Shown here piece after piece: positions 41,151-50,121 of a stretch of 64,000 bases of DNA. Below the pieces are notes generated by a model, which saw only the letters and a program-made list of their open reading frames with translations, had not been told where the DNA came from and ran no database searches. The DNA comes from Pelagibacterales bacterium SAG-MED01 (GTDB lineage: Bacteria; Pseudomonadota; Alphaproteobacteria; Pelagibacterales; Pelagibacteraceae): contig JACWCY010000001.1 of the NCBI GenBank assembly GCA_014654455.1, forward strand, positions 53,501 to 117,500, read 5' to 3'. Each line of letters begins with the position of its first letter. Position 1 is the stretch's first letter. Made by a program: the position numbers and the translations under genes.

Positions 41151-41179
41151 ATTTTATAAATGTGTATCATATTGTTCAA
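41151..41179 (-). promoter_or_regulatory. putative sigma70-type promoter for the ABC exporter operon
   Basis: Minus strand TTGAAC-17 nt-TAAAAT; the -35 lies within the 41173..41189 palindrome, about 60 nt upstream of the ATG. Confidence 0.4.
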
Positions 41180-41189
41180 TAATTGAACA
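41173..41189. promoter_or_regulatory. palindrome TGTTCAAT-A-ATTGAACA, candidate operator copy 1
   Basis: Perfect 8-bp arms around one base in the divergent intergenic region between 39321..41084(-) and 41258..42436(+); repeated at 55528 and 63607. Confidence 0.75.
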
Positions 41190-41257
41190 TAAACATTGTG
41201 CTTAAAATAAGTCAATGTATACTTAATATTTAAATAATTTAATAATTATAAAAAAAG

Positions 41258-42436
41258 ATGAATAAACATAATTTTATACAATATGGCAAACCTTACTACG
41301 GTTCTGAAGAAGATAAACAAGTTAAAAAAGTTTTAAATAGTAACTGGATTGGAACAGGTCCTATTTCTCAAAAATTTGAAAAAAATTTTTCTGAATACAA
41401 AAAGGTTAACTATGCAAAATCTTTAAACTCATGTACTGCAGCTTTACATTTATCTCTTTTGCTTTTAAATTTAAAAAAAAATGATGAAGTAATAACTACT
41501 CCTTTAACTTTTGCTGCAACAATAAATTCAATAATTTTAGCTGGAGGTAAACCAGTGTTGGTAGATATTAGAAACGATACGTATAATATTGATGAAAAAA
41601 AAATAGAAAAAAAAATAACAAGAAAGACAAAAGCGATTTTACTTGTCCATTTTGGTGGTATCCCTTGTGATATGGATCCAATAATAAAAATAGCAAATAA
41701 ATATAATCTCAAAATAATTGAAGATTGTGCCCACGCAATTGAATCAAAATATAAAAATAAAAATACTGGATCGTTTGGATTTACTGGTTGTTTTAGTTTT
41801 TATGCAAATAAAAACATCACAACTGGTGAGGGTGGTATGCTTATATGTAAAGATAAAAATATCGCAAAAAAAATTGAAATAATGAGATTGCATGGGTTGA
41901 GTAGAGATGCTTGGAAAAGATATATGCCTCAAGAAAAAATTCCAAAAGCAGGTTTAGTCTGGGATCATTACGATATAAAATATGTGGGATTAAAATATAA
42001 TATGATAGATATTAATGCAGCTTTAGGAATATCTCAATTAAAAAAAATTACATCTATGCTTAAAGAAAGAAACAAATTAGTAAAAGAATATAATAAACAT
42101 TTAAAACATCTTCCTGTTTTTTTTCAAAATACAAATTCCTATAAATTTAAAAATGCACATCATTTATTTACTATAGTATTAGATAAAAAAAGAACGAAAA
42201 AAAAAAGAGATTATCTACTAAGATATTTAAATGAAGAAGGTATTGGTGTTGGTGTAAATTATAGATCAGTTACCTCAATGTCATGTTATAAAAAATTATT
42301 CAAATGGAATAATCAAACATGTAAAAATGCAAATTATATTGGTAATAATATACTTAGTTTGCCGCTTTATCCTGGATTAAAGAAAAAAGAGCAACAATAT
42401 ATAATAAAAAAATTAAAAAAATTTTTTGATAATTAA
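41258..42436 (+). CDS. DegT/DnrJ/EryC1/StrS aminotransferase
   Basis: SLNSCTAALHLSLLLLNLKKNDEVITTPLTFAATINSIILAGGKPVLVDI...IEDCAHAIESKYKNKNTGSFGFTGCFSFYANKNITTGEGGM (PLP Lys retained). Confidence 0.94.
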   Translation: MNKHNFIQYGKPYYGSEEDKQVKKVLNSNWIGTGPISQKFEKNFSEYKKVNYAKSLNSCTAALHLSLLLLNLKKNDEVITTPLTFAATINSIILAGGKPVLVDIRNDTYNIDEKKIEKKITRKTKAILLVHFGGIPCDMDPIIKIANKYNLKIIEDCAHAIESKYKNKNTGSFGFTGCFSFYANKNITTGEGGMLICKDKNIAKKIEIMRLHGLSRDAWKRYMPQEKIPKAGLVWDHYDIKYVGLKYNMIDINAALGISQLKKITSMLKERNKLVKEYNKHLKHLPVFFQNTNSYKFKNAHHLFTIVLDKKRTKKKRDYLLRYLNEEGIGVGVNYRSVTSMSCYKKLFKWNNQTCKNANYIGNNILSLPLYPGLKKKEQQYIIKKLKKFFDN

Positions 42437-42460
42437 TTTTATAAACCTATAAAAACAAAA

Positions 42461-43216
42461 ATGAATAAAAAAGTTGGATGCATAATAGAAGCTAGAACTA
42501 ATTCTAAAAGATTGCCTAACAAAGTTTTGCTACCAGTGTTGAACAAACCAATTTTATACTGGCTAATTAAAAGAATAAAAAAAATAAAAAAAATTAAACA
42601 AATAGTATTAGCAACAACAATAAACAAAAATGATGATATTCTCGTTAAATTTGCAAAAAAAAATAAAATCAAATTTTTTAGAGGTAGTGAAAGTAACGTT
42701 GTGGGTAGAGTATGTGGTGCTGCAGAAAAATTTAAAATCAAAACTATTGTTGAAATAACTGGGGATTGTCCTGTAATTGATATAAATATAATAAATCAAT
42801 TATTAGATATTTTTGAAAAAAATTCGACTGAATATGTGAATAATTGTAATTACAGAAGCTATCCTGATGGGATGGATGTTCAAATTTTTAATGCAAAATC
42901 TTTAAAAAAAACTTTGAGAAATGCCAGAGACGCTAAAGAATTAGAACATGTGGGACTTCATCTAATTAGAAATCCTCAAAAATTTAAAACTATAAATGTA
43001 ATAGCTCCAAAAATTAATTATTTTCCTTCTCTTGGTCTAACACTTGATGAAAAAAAGGATTATATTTTATTAAAAAAAATTATTGAACACTTCGGTATAA
43101 AGAACCCCTATTTTACTTGTGAAGAAATAATTGATCTATTGAATAAGAAGAAAAAATGGAAAAAAATTAACAATAAAGTTAAAAGAATAGGATCTAACAT
43201 TTATAAAAATAGGTGA
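42461..43216 (+). CDS. SpsF-like cytidylyltransferase family protein (CMP-sugar synthesis)
   Basis: VGCIIEARTNSKRLPNKVLLPVLNKPILYWLIKRI...FFRGSESNVVGRV...EITGDCPVIDINIINQLL. Confidence 0.88.
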   Translation: MNKKVGCIIEARTNSKRLPNKVLLPVLNKPILYWLIKRIKKIKKIKQIVLATTINKNDDILVKFAKKNKIKFFRGSESNVVGRVCGAAEKFKIKTIVEITGDCPVIDINIINQLLDIFEKNSTEYVNNCNYRSYPDGMDVQIFNAKSLKKTLRNARDAKELEHVGLHLIRNPQKFKTINVIAPKINYFPSLGLTLDEKKDYILLKKIIEHFGIKNPYFTCEEIIDLLNKKKKWKKINNKVKRIGSNIYKNR

Positions 43217-43290
43217 TATTAATAGTTTACCACGATGCAGGTGGTGCTGACATTGTAAGTAATTATATAAAAAACAATTTAATATTATGA
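43213..43290 (+). pseudogene. N-terminal fragment of a 'HDAGGA'-type protein
   Basis: GTG start overlapping the previous TGA: (M)ILIVYHDAGGADIVSNYIKNNLIL*; only 25 codons, looks like a severed gene start. Confidence 0.5.
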
Positions 43291-43376
43291 GAATTTCGGA
43301 TAACGATAAATATCCATCATTTTTCAAGATATATAATACAAAATATATATTGAAAATTTTTAAAATCCAAAACTAA
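43287..43376 (+). pseudogene. C-terminal remnant of a formyltransferase-like gene (related to 49457..50113)
   Basis: MRISDNDKYPSFFKIYNTKYILKIFKIQN* resembles LRIADNDRYPCFFEYKKKIFKIKIYK* at the C-terminus of 49457..50113. Confidence 0.6.
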
Positions 43377-44545
43377 AAGTATTCTTTTTTGATTATATCT
43401 ATAATTTGTTCGTTTCCAGAATTTTTATTTTTTGGCAAATATTTTTTTAAAAAATAATTGTAATATTTAAATCTTGATCTCAAATCTTTCATTAATTTTG
43501 TTTTACTAAATTTAAATTCCTCAGATATGTTAATTTCTTTAAGTTTTAAATATTTATTGTAATGATCAGTTTTATAATTAATCTTTTCAAATAAATTACT
43601 TTTTAAATTTATAATAGGCTTTTTATTCATTATCGCATAGAGGATAGTGCTAGAGTCATAAAAAACTACTAAAAAAGCTTCATGTATATATTTTTGAACA
43701 TTTCTATTTACGATTTTAAATTTTTTAAATCTAAATTTTGCTTTCTTAAACGAGTACTTGGGAGAAATTGATATTATAATTTTTTTTTTAAATGAATTTC
43801 TTAATTTTAAAAGAAAATTATTTAAGTTTTTATAATGTACTTTTAAATCTTGTTCCTTGAATTTTCCAGTTATCTCAGATACGTCTTCATAATTTGGTGG
43901 TAGTTCTAATAAAAGTATATGTTTTTGTTTTGGTTTTTTTATGTTTATTTTTTCTTCATAGTGCAGGCTATTAACTAACTTAAAGCTTTTTACGTACGAA
44001 AATTTTTTTTTAAAAGAACTAGAATTTATATCATTATAAAGTTTAGCATTACTAATAAATCTAATATCTATTTGTGAAAATAACTTAATCATAACAAAAA
44101 GATTATGTAACAGGTGAGGAATTGTTCTAATAAATAAATTATTTATTCTATGGCCAATCTTTCCTTGATAATAATATGGACTTGGTTGGATATGACCTAA
44201 ATGTGTAATCATGATTTGAGGAATTTTTTTTCTGGCTATAAAATAGAATAAAGCAAAGTATCTTAGCCTTCTTGATACACCATTTATAATCAAACAATCT
44301 TTATTTTTTATAAATTCATCAAAATGAGATAAACTTTTGGGGTCAAATAATTTCAGGTTTTTGAAAAAATTTGATTTTTTAAATTTTGGTGCATTACCTT
44401 TAAATATTATTTCTAGACGATCAGTATTAACTATATAAAATTCTTTAAATTCTCTATTTAAATCATGTAATATTTTTCCATAACTAGATGGAACAGTGTT
44501 CAGATCTCTAAAAGAAAATAAAAATAAAATCTTTGTTTTTTTCAT
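43373..44545 (-). CDS. hypothetical surface-carbohydrate protein, possibly GT-B-like
   Basis: 390-aa ORF; AFLVVFYDSSTILYAIMNKKPIINLKSNLFEKI resembles the C-terminal half of polysaccharide-transferase-type proteins. Confidence 0.5.
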   Translation of the reverse strand: MKKTKILFLFSFRDLNTVPSSYGKILHDLNREFKEFYIVNTDRLEIIFKGNAPKFKKSNFFKNLKLFDPKSLSHFDEFIKNKDCLIINGVSRRLRYFALFYFIARKKIPQIMITHLGHIQPSPYYYQGKIGHRINNLFIRTIPHLLHNLFVMIKLFSQIDIRFISNAKLYNDINSSSFKKKFSYVKSFKLVNSLHYEEKINIKKPKQKHILLLELPPNYEDVSEITGKFKEQDLKVHYKNLNNFLLKLRNSFKKKIIISISPKYSFKKAKFRFKKFKIVNRNVQKYIHEAFLVVFYDSSTILYAIMNKKPIINLKSNLFEKINYKTDHYNKYLKLKEINISEEFKFSKTKLMKDLRSRFKYYNYFLKKYLPKNKNSGNEQIIDIIKKEYF

Positions 44546-44578
44546 TTAGATATTTATTTAAAATATGTCTTTACGATA

Positions 44579-45094
44579 TTATTTTATTAAAACTTTTTTA
44601 TAAAAACTATCTGCAAATAAAGCAATATATGAAAAAATTAGAGTGGAAATTAAAGTATTTTTAAAAAAAGGTAGCGCCATAACATAACTATTAAACAGAC
44701 CATTTAAATTCTTTTCATACATGTCGCTTGATATCCATGCACCAAAATTTGTAATAATGTAAAAAATTAGAGACCCAATAAATACGAAAACGAAAAAGTT
44801 TTTTTTATTTATTTTTGTTGAAATCTTAAAAAAGAAATATGAAATTACAAATAATGATAGATAAGTATAAAACATTTTATCATGAAATTTCAAAAAAATG
44901 TCTGACGCTAGCATTGAAACTGTAATTACAATTAAAGACATGGTAAAATTTTTAAATAAATATCCTCCCATGATTGCTACTGCTATTATAGGAGCAAAAT
45001 TTGGAGGGTGAGGTACCAATCTTGCAAAAGCTAATAATAGAATAATACAGATTGGAAACATCAATTCCCTAAATTTTTTATCAAATTTTGTCAT
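44579..45094 (-). CDS. small multi-TM protein (DUF6580-like)
   Basis: FARLVPHPPNFAPIIAVAIMGGYLF...ASDIFLKFHDKMFYTYLSLF...NFGAWISSDMYEKNLNGL. Confidence 0.75.
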   Translation of the reverse strand: MTKFDKKFRELMFPICIILLLAFARLVPHPPNFAPIIAVAIMGGYLFKNFTMSLIVITVSMLASDIFLKFHDKMFYTYLSLFVISYFFFKISTKINKKNFFVFVFIGSLIFYIITNFGAWISSDMYEKNLNGLFNSYVMALPFFKNTLISTLIFSYIALFADSFYKKVLIK

Positions 45095-45186
45095 ACAACT
45101 TAGTTATATATTTTTTTTAATAACTCTAATAATAGACTATTTTAAACAACATGTTTTTTAGTGAAAATTGTTATATTTTATTAATA

Positions 45187-45208
45187 TATTCAAGTCAACG
45201 CTTGAATA
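45187..45208. promoter_or_regulatory. inverted repeat TATTCAAG-TCAACG-CTTGAATA upstream of the radical SAM gene
   Basis: Perfect 8-bp arms, 6-nt spacer, 40 nt before the ATG at 45249. Confidence 0.45.
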
Positions 45209-45248
45209 AATCACATTATTAAAATATATATTTTTTTTAATTAATAAT

Positions 45249-46871
45249 ATGAGTTTAAAAATACTTTTTCTTTATCCAAATTTGTTTGGAACAAACATGA
45301 TACCGCCAGCTATAGCTTTATTTTCAGCTATGTTGAAAGAAAAAGGTCACCAAGTTGAGGTTTTTGATACCACTTATTATCTTGTAGATACTGGTACAAA
45401 TTCAGATAAAGCGATGGAAGATACCTTAGCAGTTATCCCAAGCAACTTAGCTAGTAGAGGAATTAAAATGAAAGAAACTCTATGGGAAGATGATCTTAAC
45501 ATTCATATAAATAGATTTAAACCTGATTTGATTGGAATTTCTGCAACTGAAGATATGTGGGAACTTGGAGAAAAACTTTTAAATAATATTAAAGATTATA
45601 AAGTAGAAAATAATGTACCAGTAATAGCTGGTGGAGTATTTCCAACTTTTGCTCCAGAATTAGTAATTAAAAATGAAGTTGTAGATATAGTATGTGTTGG
45701 TGAGGGAGAAAATGCATTACTTGACTTATGTGAAAGAATAAAAAATGGAGAAAAGGATTTTTCAAATATCACAAATTGCTGGGTAAAAACTATTGGACCA
45801 GAATATTTAAAAAATAGAAATGTTATAAGAAAAAATCCAATATCAAAACCTGTTGATGTAAATAAAAATCCAATAATAGATCTAAGTCTTTTTGAAACAA
45901 ACAGATTGTTTAGACCAATGGGTGGTCAAATCTATAAAATGTTTCCTGTGGAAACTATAAGAGGCTGTCCGTATACATGTACTTTCTGCAATTCACCAGA
46001 TCAAATGAAACTATACAACGAACAATCTGATGGTGGTTTTTTTCGAAAAAAGAGAATTGATTTAATTTCGAAAGAACTAAAGCATTTTAAAAATGATGAA
46101 GGGGTCGAATATAATTATTTTTGGGCAGACACATTTTTAGCAATGAATAAAAAAGAGTTTGAAGAATTTGTAGAAATGTACTCAGAAATCAAGATACCAT
46201 TTTGGATGCAAACTAGGCCTGAAACTATTACGGACTATAACATGAAAAAACTTAAAGAAGTAGGATTAGATAGAATTTCTTTTGGAATAGAACATGGAAA
46301 TGAAGAATTTAGAAAAAAAATTTTAGATAGAAGATGGTCAAATGAAAATATTATTGAAAAACTAAAACTACCAAATAAATATGATATAAGCTATACTCTT
46401 AATAACATTACAGGTTTTCCGACTGAAACAAAAAAATTAGCATTTGATACTATTGAGTTGAATAGACAAATTGATGCGGACAATTCCAATATAAGTACTT
46501 TCGTGCCTTTTCATGGCACCCCTTTAAGAAAGATGTGTGAAGATTTGGGGCTGATAAAACCTGAAACACTTGTAAAGTCCACTGCGTCAAATCCAGATGA
46601 AAAAGATATTGGGCAATTAAATATGCCTCAATATCCTCCTCATGAGATCAGGGAAATAAGAAAATGCTTTAATTTATACGTCAAATTTCCAAAAAATAGG
46701 TGGAAAGAAATTGAAAGAGCAGAAAAAGATGATGCTGAGGGAAACAGAATATATGATTATTTGAAACAGGAATTTCTTGAAAAATACATGCCCAAACCAA
46801 ATGCTGATCCTCATGGTGGAATTGAAGATTTTGTATGCATCGATAGCGCTAATAACGGTCTGGCAATTTAA
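45249..46871 (+). CDS. B12-binding-domain-type radical SAM protein
   Basis: ETIRGCPYTCTFCNSP (CxxxCxxC); Rossmann-like N-terminus KPDLIGISATEDMWELGEKLL...VIAGGVFPTFAPELVI...VCVGEGENAL. Confidence 0.9.
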   Translation: MSLKILFLYPNLFGTNMIPPAIALFSAMLKEKGHQVEVFDTTYYLVDTGTNSDKAMEDTLAVIPSNLASRGIKMKETLWEDDLNIHINRFKPDLIGISATEDMWELGEKLLNNIKDYKVENNVPVIAGGVFPTFAPELVIKNEVVDIVCVGEGENALLDLCERIKNGEKDFSNITNCWVKTIGPEYLKNRNVIRKNPISKPVDVNKNPIIDLSLFETNRLFRPMGGQIYKMFPVETIRGCPYTCTFCNSPDQMKLYNEQSDGGFFRKKRIDLISKELKHFKNDEGVEYNYFWADTFLAMNKKEFEEFVEMYSEIKIPFWMQTRPETITDYNMKKLKEVGLDRISFGIEHGNEEFRKKILDRRWSNENIIEKLKLPNKYDISYTLNNITGFPTETKKLAFDTIELNRQIDADNSNISTFVPFHGTPLRKMCEDLGLIKPETLVKSTASNPDEKDIGQLNMPQYPPHEIREIRKCFNLYVKFPKNRWKEIERAEKDDAEGNRIYDYLKQEFLEKYMPKPNADPHGGIEDFVCIDSANNGLAI

Positions 46872-46895
46872 TTTATTTAAAAAATAATTCTAAAG

Positions 46896-47879
46896 ATGCT
46901 TAGTGTAATATTTAGATGTGACGCTGGATACGTTAAAAGAATCGGGACTGGTCATTTATTTAGATCTATTACGATTGCAAAACTTTTAATTAAAAGATTT
47001 CATATACCCAGAAATAAGATTGTTTTTATTACTAAAACAAAGAATAAATTTTCAATTGCAAAAAAAGTATTAAAACAAAATAATTTTCAAAATATACCAA
47101 TTAAGGAAAATGCTAAAAGTATAGACGAATACTTGACTCTAAAAAAACTTAAATCATCATTATTAATTATAGATAAGTATAAAACAAAAAATACAGGATA
47201 CTTAAATAGATTAAAAAAAAATTTTAAAAAAATTATAATACTTGATGGTATTAAACATGAAAATAAGGATTTTTTATATATAAATTCATTAATTCAGGAT
47301 GTTAATAGAAATAAGATAAAACATATTGGTTTTAAGTATTTAATCTGCCCCTCTTTTTTTAAGCAGAAAAAATTAAAAATAAACAAAGAAATAAAAAAAA
47401 TTTTTTTGTTTTTTGGTGGTTTTGATAATAAAAATATTATGGATAAAATAATTAAATACTTTGTTACTAAAGAAACAAAATATGTATTGTGTGTACCTGA
47501 ATCATTAAAAAAAAAATATTATAAAAACAAAAAAATTAGATACTATAAAAATAGTAATATATATAATTTTTTATCATCATCTGATTTAGCGATAACTTCA
47601 GGTGGACTTATCATGTTTGACGCAATCAATTTAAAAAAACCATTAATTGCAATACCACAATATATGCATCAAAAAGTGAATATTAAAAAATTGAGTAAAA
47701 AAAGATGTTTGATTAACCTTAATTTAGACAAATATTTATATAAAAACTTAAAAAAATATTTATTCACCATTAATGATTTTAATAAAAGAGTTAAAATGAT
47801 TAACAACCAAAACAAAATTCTCTCTGGCAATAAAACACCAAAAGCAATAGAATTGATCTTCAATGAATTTAGAAAATAA
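46896..47879 (+). CDS. PseG-like UDP-sugar hydrolase
   Basis: VIFRCDAGYVKRIGTGHLFRSITIAKLL...LFFGGFDNKNIMDKI...SSDLAITSGGLIMFDAINLKKPLIAIPQYMHQ. Confidence 0.78.
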   Translation: MLSVIFRCDAGYVKRIGTGHLFRSITIAKLLIKRFHIPRNKIVFITKTKNKFSIAKKVLKQNNFQNIPIKENAKSIDEYLTLKKLKSSLLIIDKYKTKNTGYLNRLKKNFKKIIILDGIKHENKDFLYINSLIQDVNRNKIKHIGFKYLICPSFFKQKKLKINKEIKKIFLFFGGFDNKNIMDKIIKYFVTKETKYVLCVPESLKKKYYKNKKIRYYKNSNIYNFLSSSDLAITSGGLIMFDAINLKKPLIAIPQYMHQKVNIKKLSKKRCLINLNLDKYLYKNLKKYLFTINDFNKRVKMINNQNKILSGNKTPKAIELIFNEFRK

Positions 47880-48636
47880 CAAATATTTTAATTTTAAAAA
47901 TAAAATTGTTCTAATTACTGGATCAAATGGGATAATTGGAAATGAACTTTGTAATTTTTTTTTAGAATTGGGTGCAATTGTTTTTGGGATTGATAGTAAA
48001 GAAAAATCAGTGAAAAATTCTAAATATACTCATTTCAAAGGAAGTGTTGCTAATGATAGATTCATCTTCAATAAATTATCTCTAATAATAAAAAAACATT
48101 CAAAAATTGACATTATTTTAAATTGTGCAGCTATTTCTATATTTAGTCATTTTGAAAAAAGGACAAAAAAAGAAATTGATCAAACAATAAATGTTAATTT
48201 GATAGGAACACATAATGTAATTAAAAATTACGTCAAATTACATACAAAGAAAAAACTACAATCTAGCAGAATAATTAATTTTGGCTCAATTTATGGAACA
48301 AATAGTCCTGATTTTAGAATATATGGAAACAATGATAGATTTAATTCTGAAATATATGGAGCATCTAAAGCATCAATCATTCAATTAACAAAATATCTAG
48401 GTGTTATGTACATAAAAAAAAAAATTTTTATTAATTGTATTTCTCCAGGTGGCACAATTGTGAGTAAAAACAAAATATCAAAAAGATTTTATACAAAATA
48501 TTCCTCAAGAACTCCTATCGGAAGAATGGCAACACCAAAAGACTTGTTCACTGCTATAATCTATTTATCAAATTCAGAAACAAAATATACTGTAGGTCAA
48601 AACATTGTAGTAGATGGTGGATTGACAGTATGGTAA
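47863..48636 (+). CDS. short-chain dehydrogenase/reductase
   Basis: KIVLITGSNGIIGNELCNFFLELGAIVFGID...LNCAAIS...FGSIYG...YGASKASIIQLTKYL...NCISPGG. Confidence 0.93.
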   Translation: MNLENNKYFNFKNKIVLITGSNGIIGNELCNFFLELGAIVFGIDSKEKSVKNSKYTHFKGSVANDRFIFNKLSLIIKKHSKIDIILNCAAISIFSHFEKRTKKEIDQTINVNLIGTHNVIKNYVKLHTKKKLQSSRIINFGSIYGTNSPDFRIYGNNDRFNSEIYGASKASIIQLTKYLGVMYIKKKIFINCISPGGTIVSKNKISKRFYTKYSSRTPIGRMATPKDLFTAIIYLSNSETKYTVGQNIVVDGGLTVW

Positions 48637-49457
48637 AAAAGATTTTTAATCGAAAAATCAAATCAAAATTTTTAATAGCAGAAGCCGGTATTAATCATAA
48701 TGGAAATTTAAAAGAAGCATTTCTTTTAGTAGATAAGGCTAAAGAAAGCTTAGCAGATGCAATAAAATTTCAAACATACAAAGCAGAAAAAAGAGTTAAA
48801 AAAAGTAGTCCAATATTTAGTATTCTTAAAAAATGTGAGCTATCAAATGAAGAATTTTTCAAATTAAAAAAATATTGTGATAAAAAAAAAATTACTTTTT
48901 TTTCAACACCTTTTGATTGTGAGAGTGTTAATTTTTTAAATAAGATAAATGTAAAGCTATTTAAAATTTCATCATTTGACATAGCTAATATTGATCTTAT
49001 CAGCGAAATAAAAAAAACAAAAAAACCAACAATAGTTTCTACAGGAATGGCCTCAATAGGAGAAATCCAAAGTACATTTAAAAAATTTAAGAATAAAAAT
49101 ATTCCTTTGGCATTATTACATTGTATTTCCTCATATCCAAATTTAGAGGAAAATTCATATTTAGCAAATATTACAGATTTACAAAAAAAATTTAACTGTC
49201 CTATTGGGTTATCTGATCACACGCCAAATATTAAAACATCAATATATTCATACATTTTAGGTGCAAATATCATAGAGAAACATTTTTACCTAGGTAAAGG
49301 CCACAATTGTGTCGATAAAAGTGTTTCATTAGATCCAAAAAAAATGAAGCAACTTAAAACTGAATTAATAAATATTGATAAGATATTAGGAGATATAAAA
49401 TATGGTTTTAAAAAAGGTGAAGAGTTTGCAAAAACACTTCGAAGGAAAAAAATGTAA
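48630..49457 (+). CDS. NeuB-family nonulosonic acid synthase, lacking the C-terminal SAF domain
   Basis: KFLIAEAGINHNGNLKEAFLLVDKAKESLADAIKFQTYKAEKRV...PTIVSTGMASIGEI...LLHCISSYPNLEEN...GLSDHTPNI...GANIIEKHFYL; ends ...TLRRKKM*. Confidence 0.92.
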   Translation: MVKKIFNRKIKSKFLIAEAGINHNGNLKEAFLLVDKAKESLADAIKFQTYKAEKRVKKSSPIFSILKKCELSNEEFFKLKKYCDKKKITFFSTPFDCESVNFLNKINVKLFKISSFDIANIDLISEIKKTKKPTIVSTGMASIGEIQSTFKKFKNKNIPLALLHCISSYPNLEENSYLANITDLQKKFNCPIGLSDHTPNIKTSIYSYILGANIIEKHFYLGKGHNCVDKSVSLDPKKMKQLKTELINIDKILGDIKYGFKKGEEFAKTLRRKKM

Positions 49458-50113
49458 TGCCTAAAACAAAAAAAAATAAAAAGTACCATGTTACATTTTT
49501 ACTTGATAAATCAAATAACTGGATTGAAAAATATCTTATTAACTTTAATTTCAATTTAAAAAAAAAATTTTTTTTTAAAATTAAAAAAAATTTTCATTTA
49601 ATCAAGAATCAAGACCTAGTATTTGTTTTAAGTTATACAAAAATCTTATCTGAAAAATTTATTTTAAAAAATAAATTAAATATTGTTGTACATTCTAGTA
49701 AATTACCAAAAGATAGGGGCTTCTCTCCTGTTCAAAATCAAGTTCTTCGAGGAAAAAGTATTATAGATATATCGCTTATAAAGCTTGTAAAAAAAGTTGA
49801 CTCAGGTGATATTTTTTTGAGAGATAAATACAAAATAAATAACACAGATTTAAATGATGAAATAAGAAAAAAACAGGCTATTGCTACACTCAAAATTATT
49901 AAAAAATTTTTAATCAAATTTCCAAATATTAATAAAAAAAAACAATCTGGAAAAGCAAGTTTTAATAAAAGAAGAAATTTCTGGAGCAACAAATTAGATA
50001 TAAACAAATCTATAAGATCTCAAATCAATTTATTAAGAATTGCTGATAATGACAGATATCCGTGTTTTTTTGAATATAAAAAAAAGATTTTTAAAATTAA
50101 AATATATAAATAA
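49457..50113 (+). CDS. methionyl-tRNA formyltransferase-like (sugar N-formyltransferase) protein
   Basis: NIVVHSSKLPKDRGFSPVQNQVLRGKSIIDISLIKLVKKVDSGDIFLRDKYKI...LRIADNDRYPCFFEYKKKIFKI. Confidence 0.82.
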   Translation: MPKTKKNKKYHVTFLLDKSNNWIEKYLINFNFNLKKKFFFKIKKNFHLIKNQDLVFVLSYTKILSEKFILKNKLNIVVHSSKLPKDRGFSPVQNQVLRGKSIIDISLIKLVKKVDSGDIFLRDKYKINNTDLNDEIRKKQAIATLKIIKKFLIKFPNINKKKQSGKASFNKRRNFWSNKLDINKSIRSQINLLRIADNDRYPCFFEYKKKIFKIKIYK

Positions 50114-50121
50114 TAATATAA

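Noticed and set aside
41410-41932. Antisense ORFs 41410..41712 and 41744..41932
   Set aside because: Shadow ORFs opposite a strongly conserved DegT aminotransferase
42439-42799. Minus-strand ORFs 42439..42741 and 42608..42799
   Set aside because: Shadow ORFs opposite the SpsF-like coding sequence; Phe/Ile/Leu-rich from AT-biased antisense
43136-43327. Minus-strand ORF 43136..43327
   Set aside because: Overlaps the SpsF end and the plus-strand gene remnants, which have the better homology explanation
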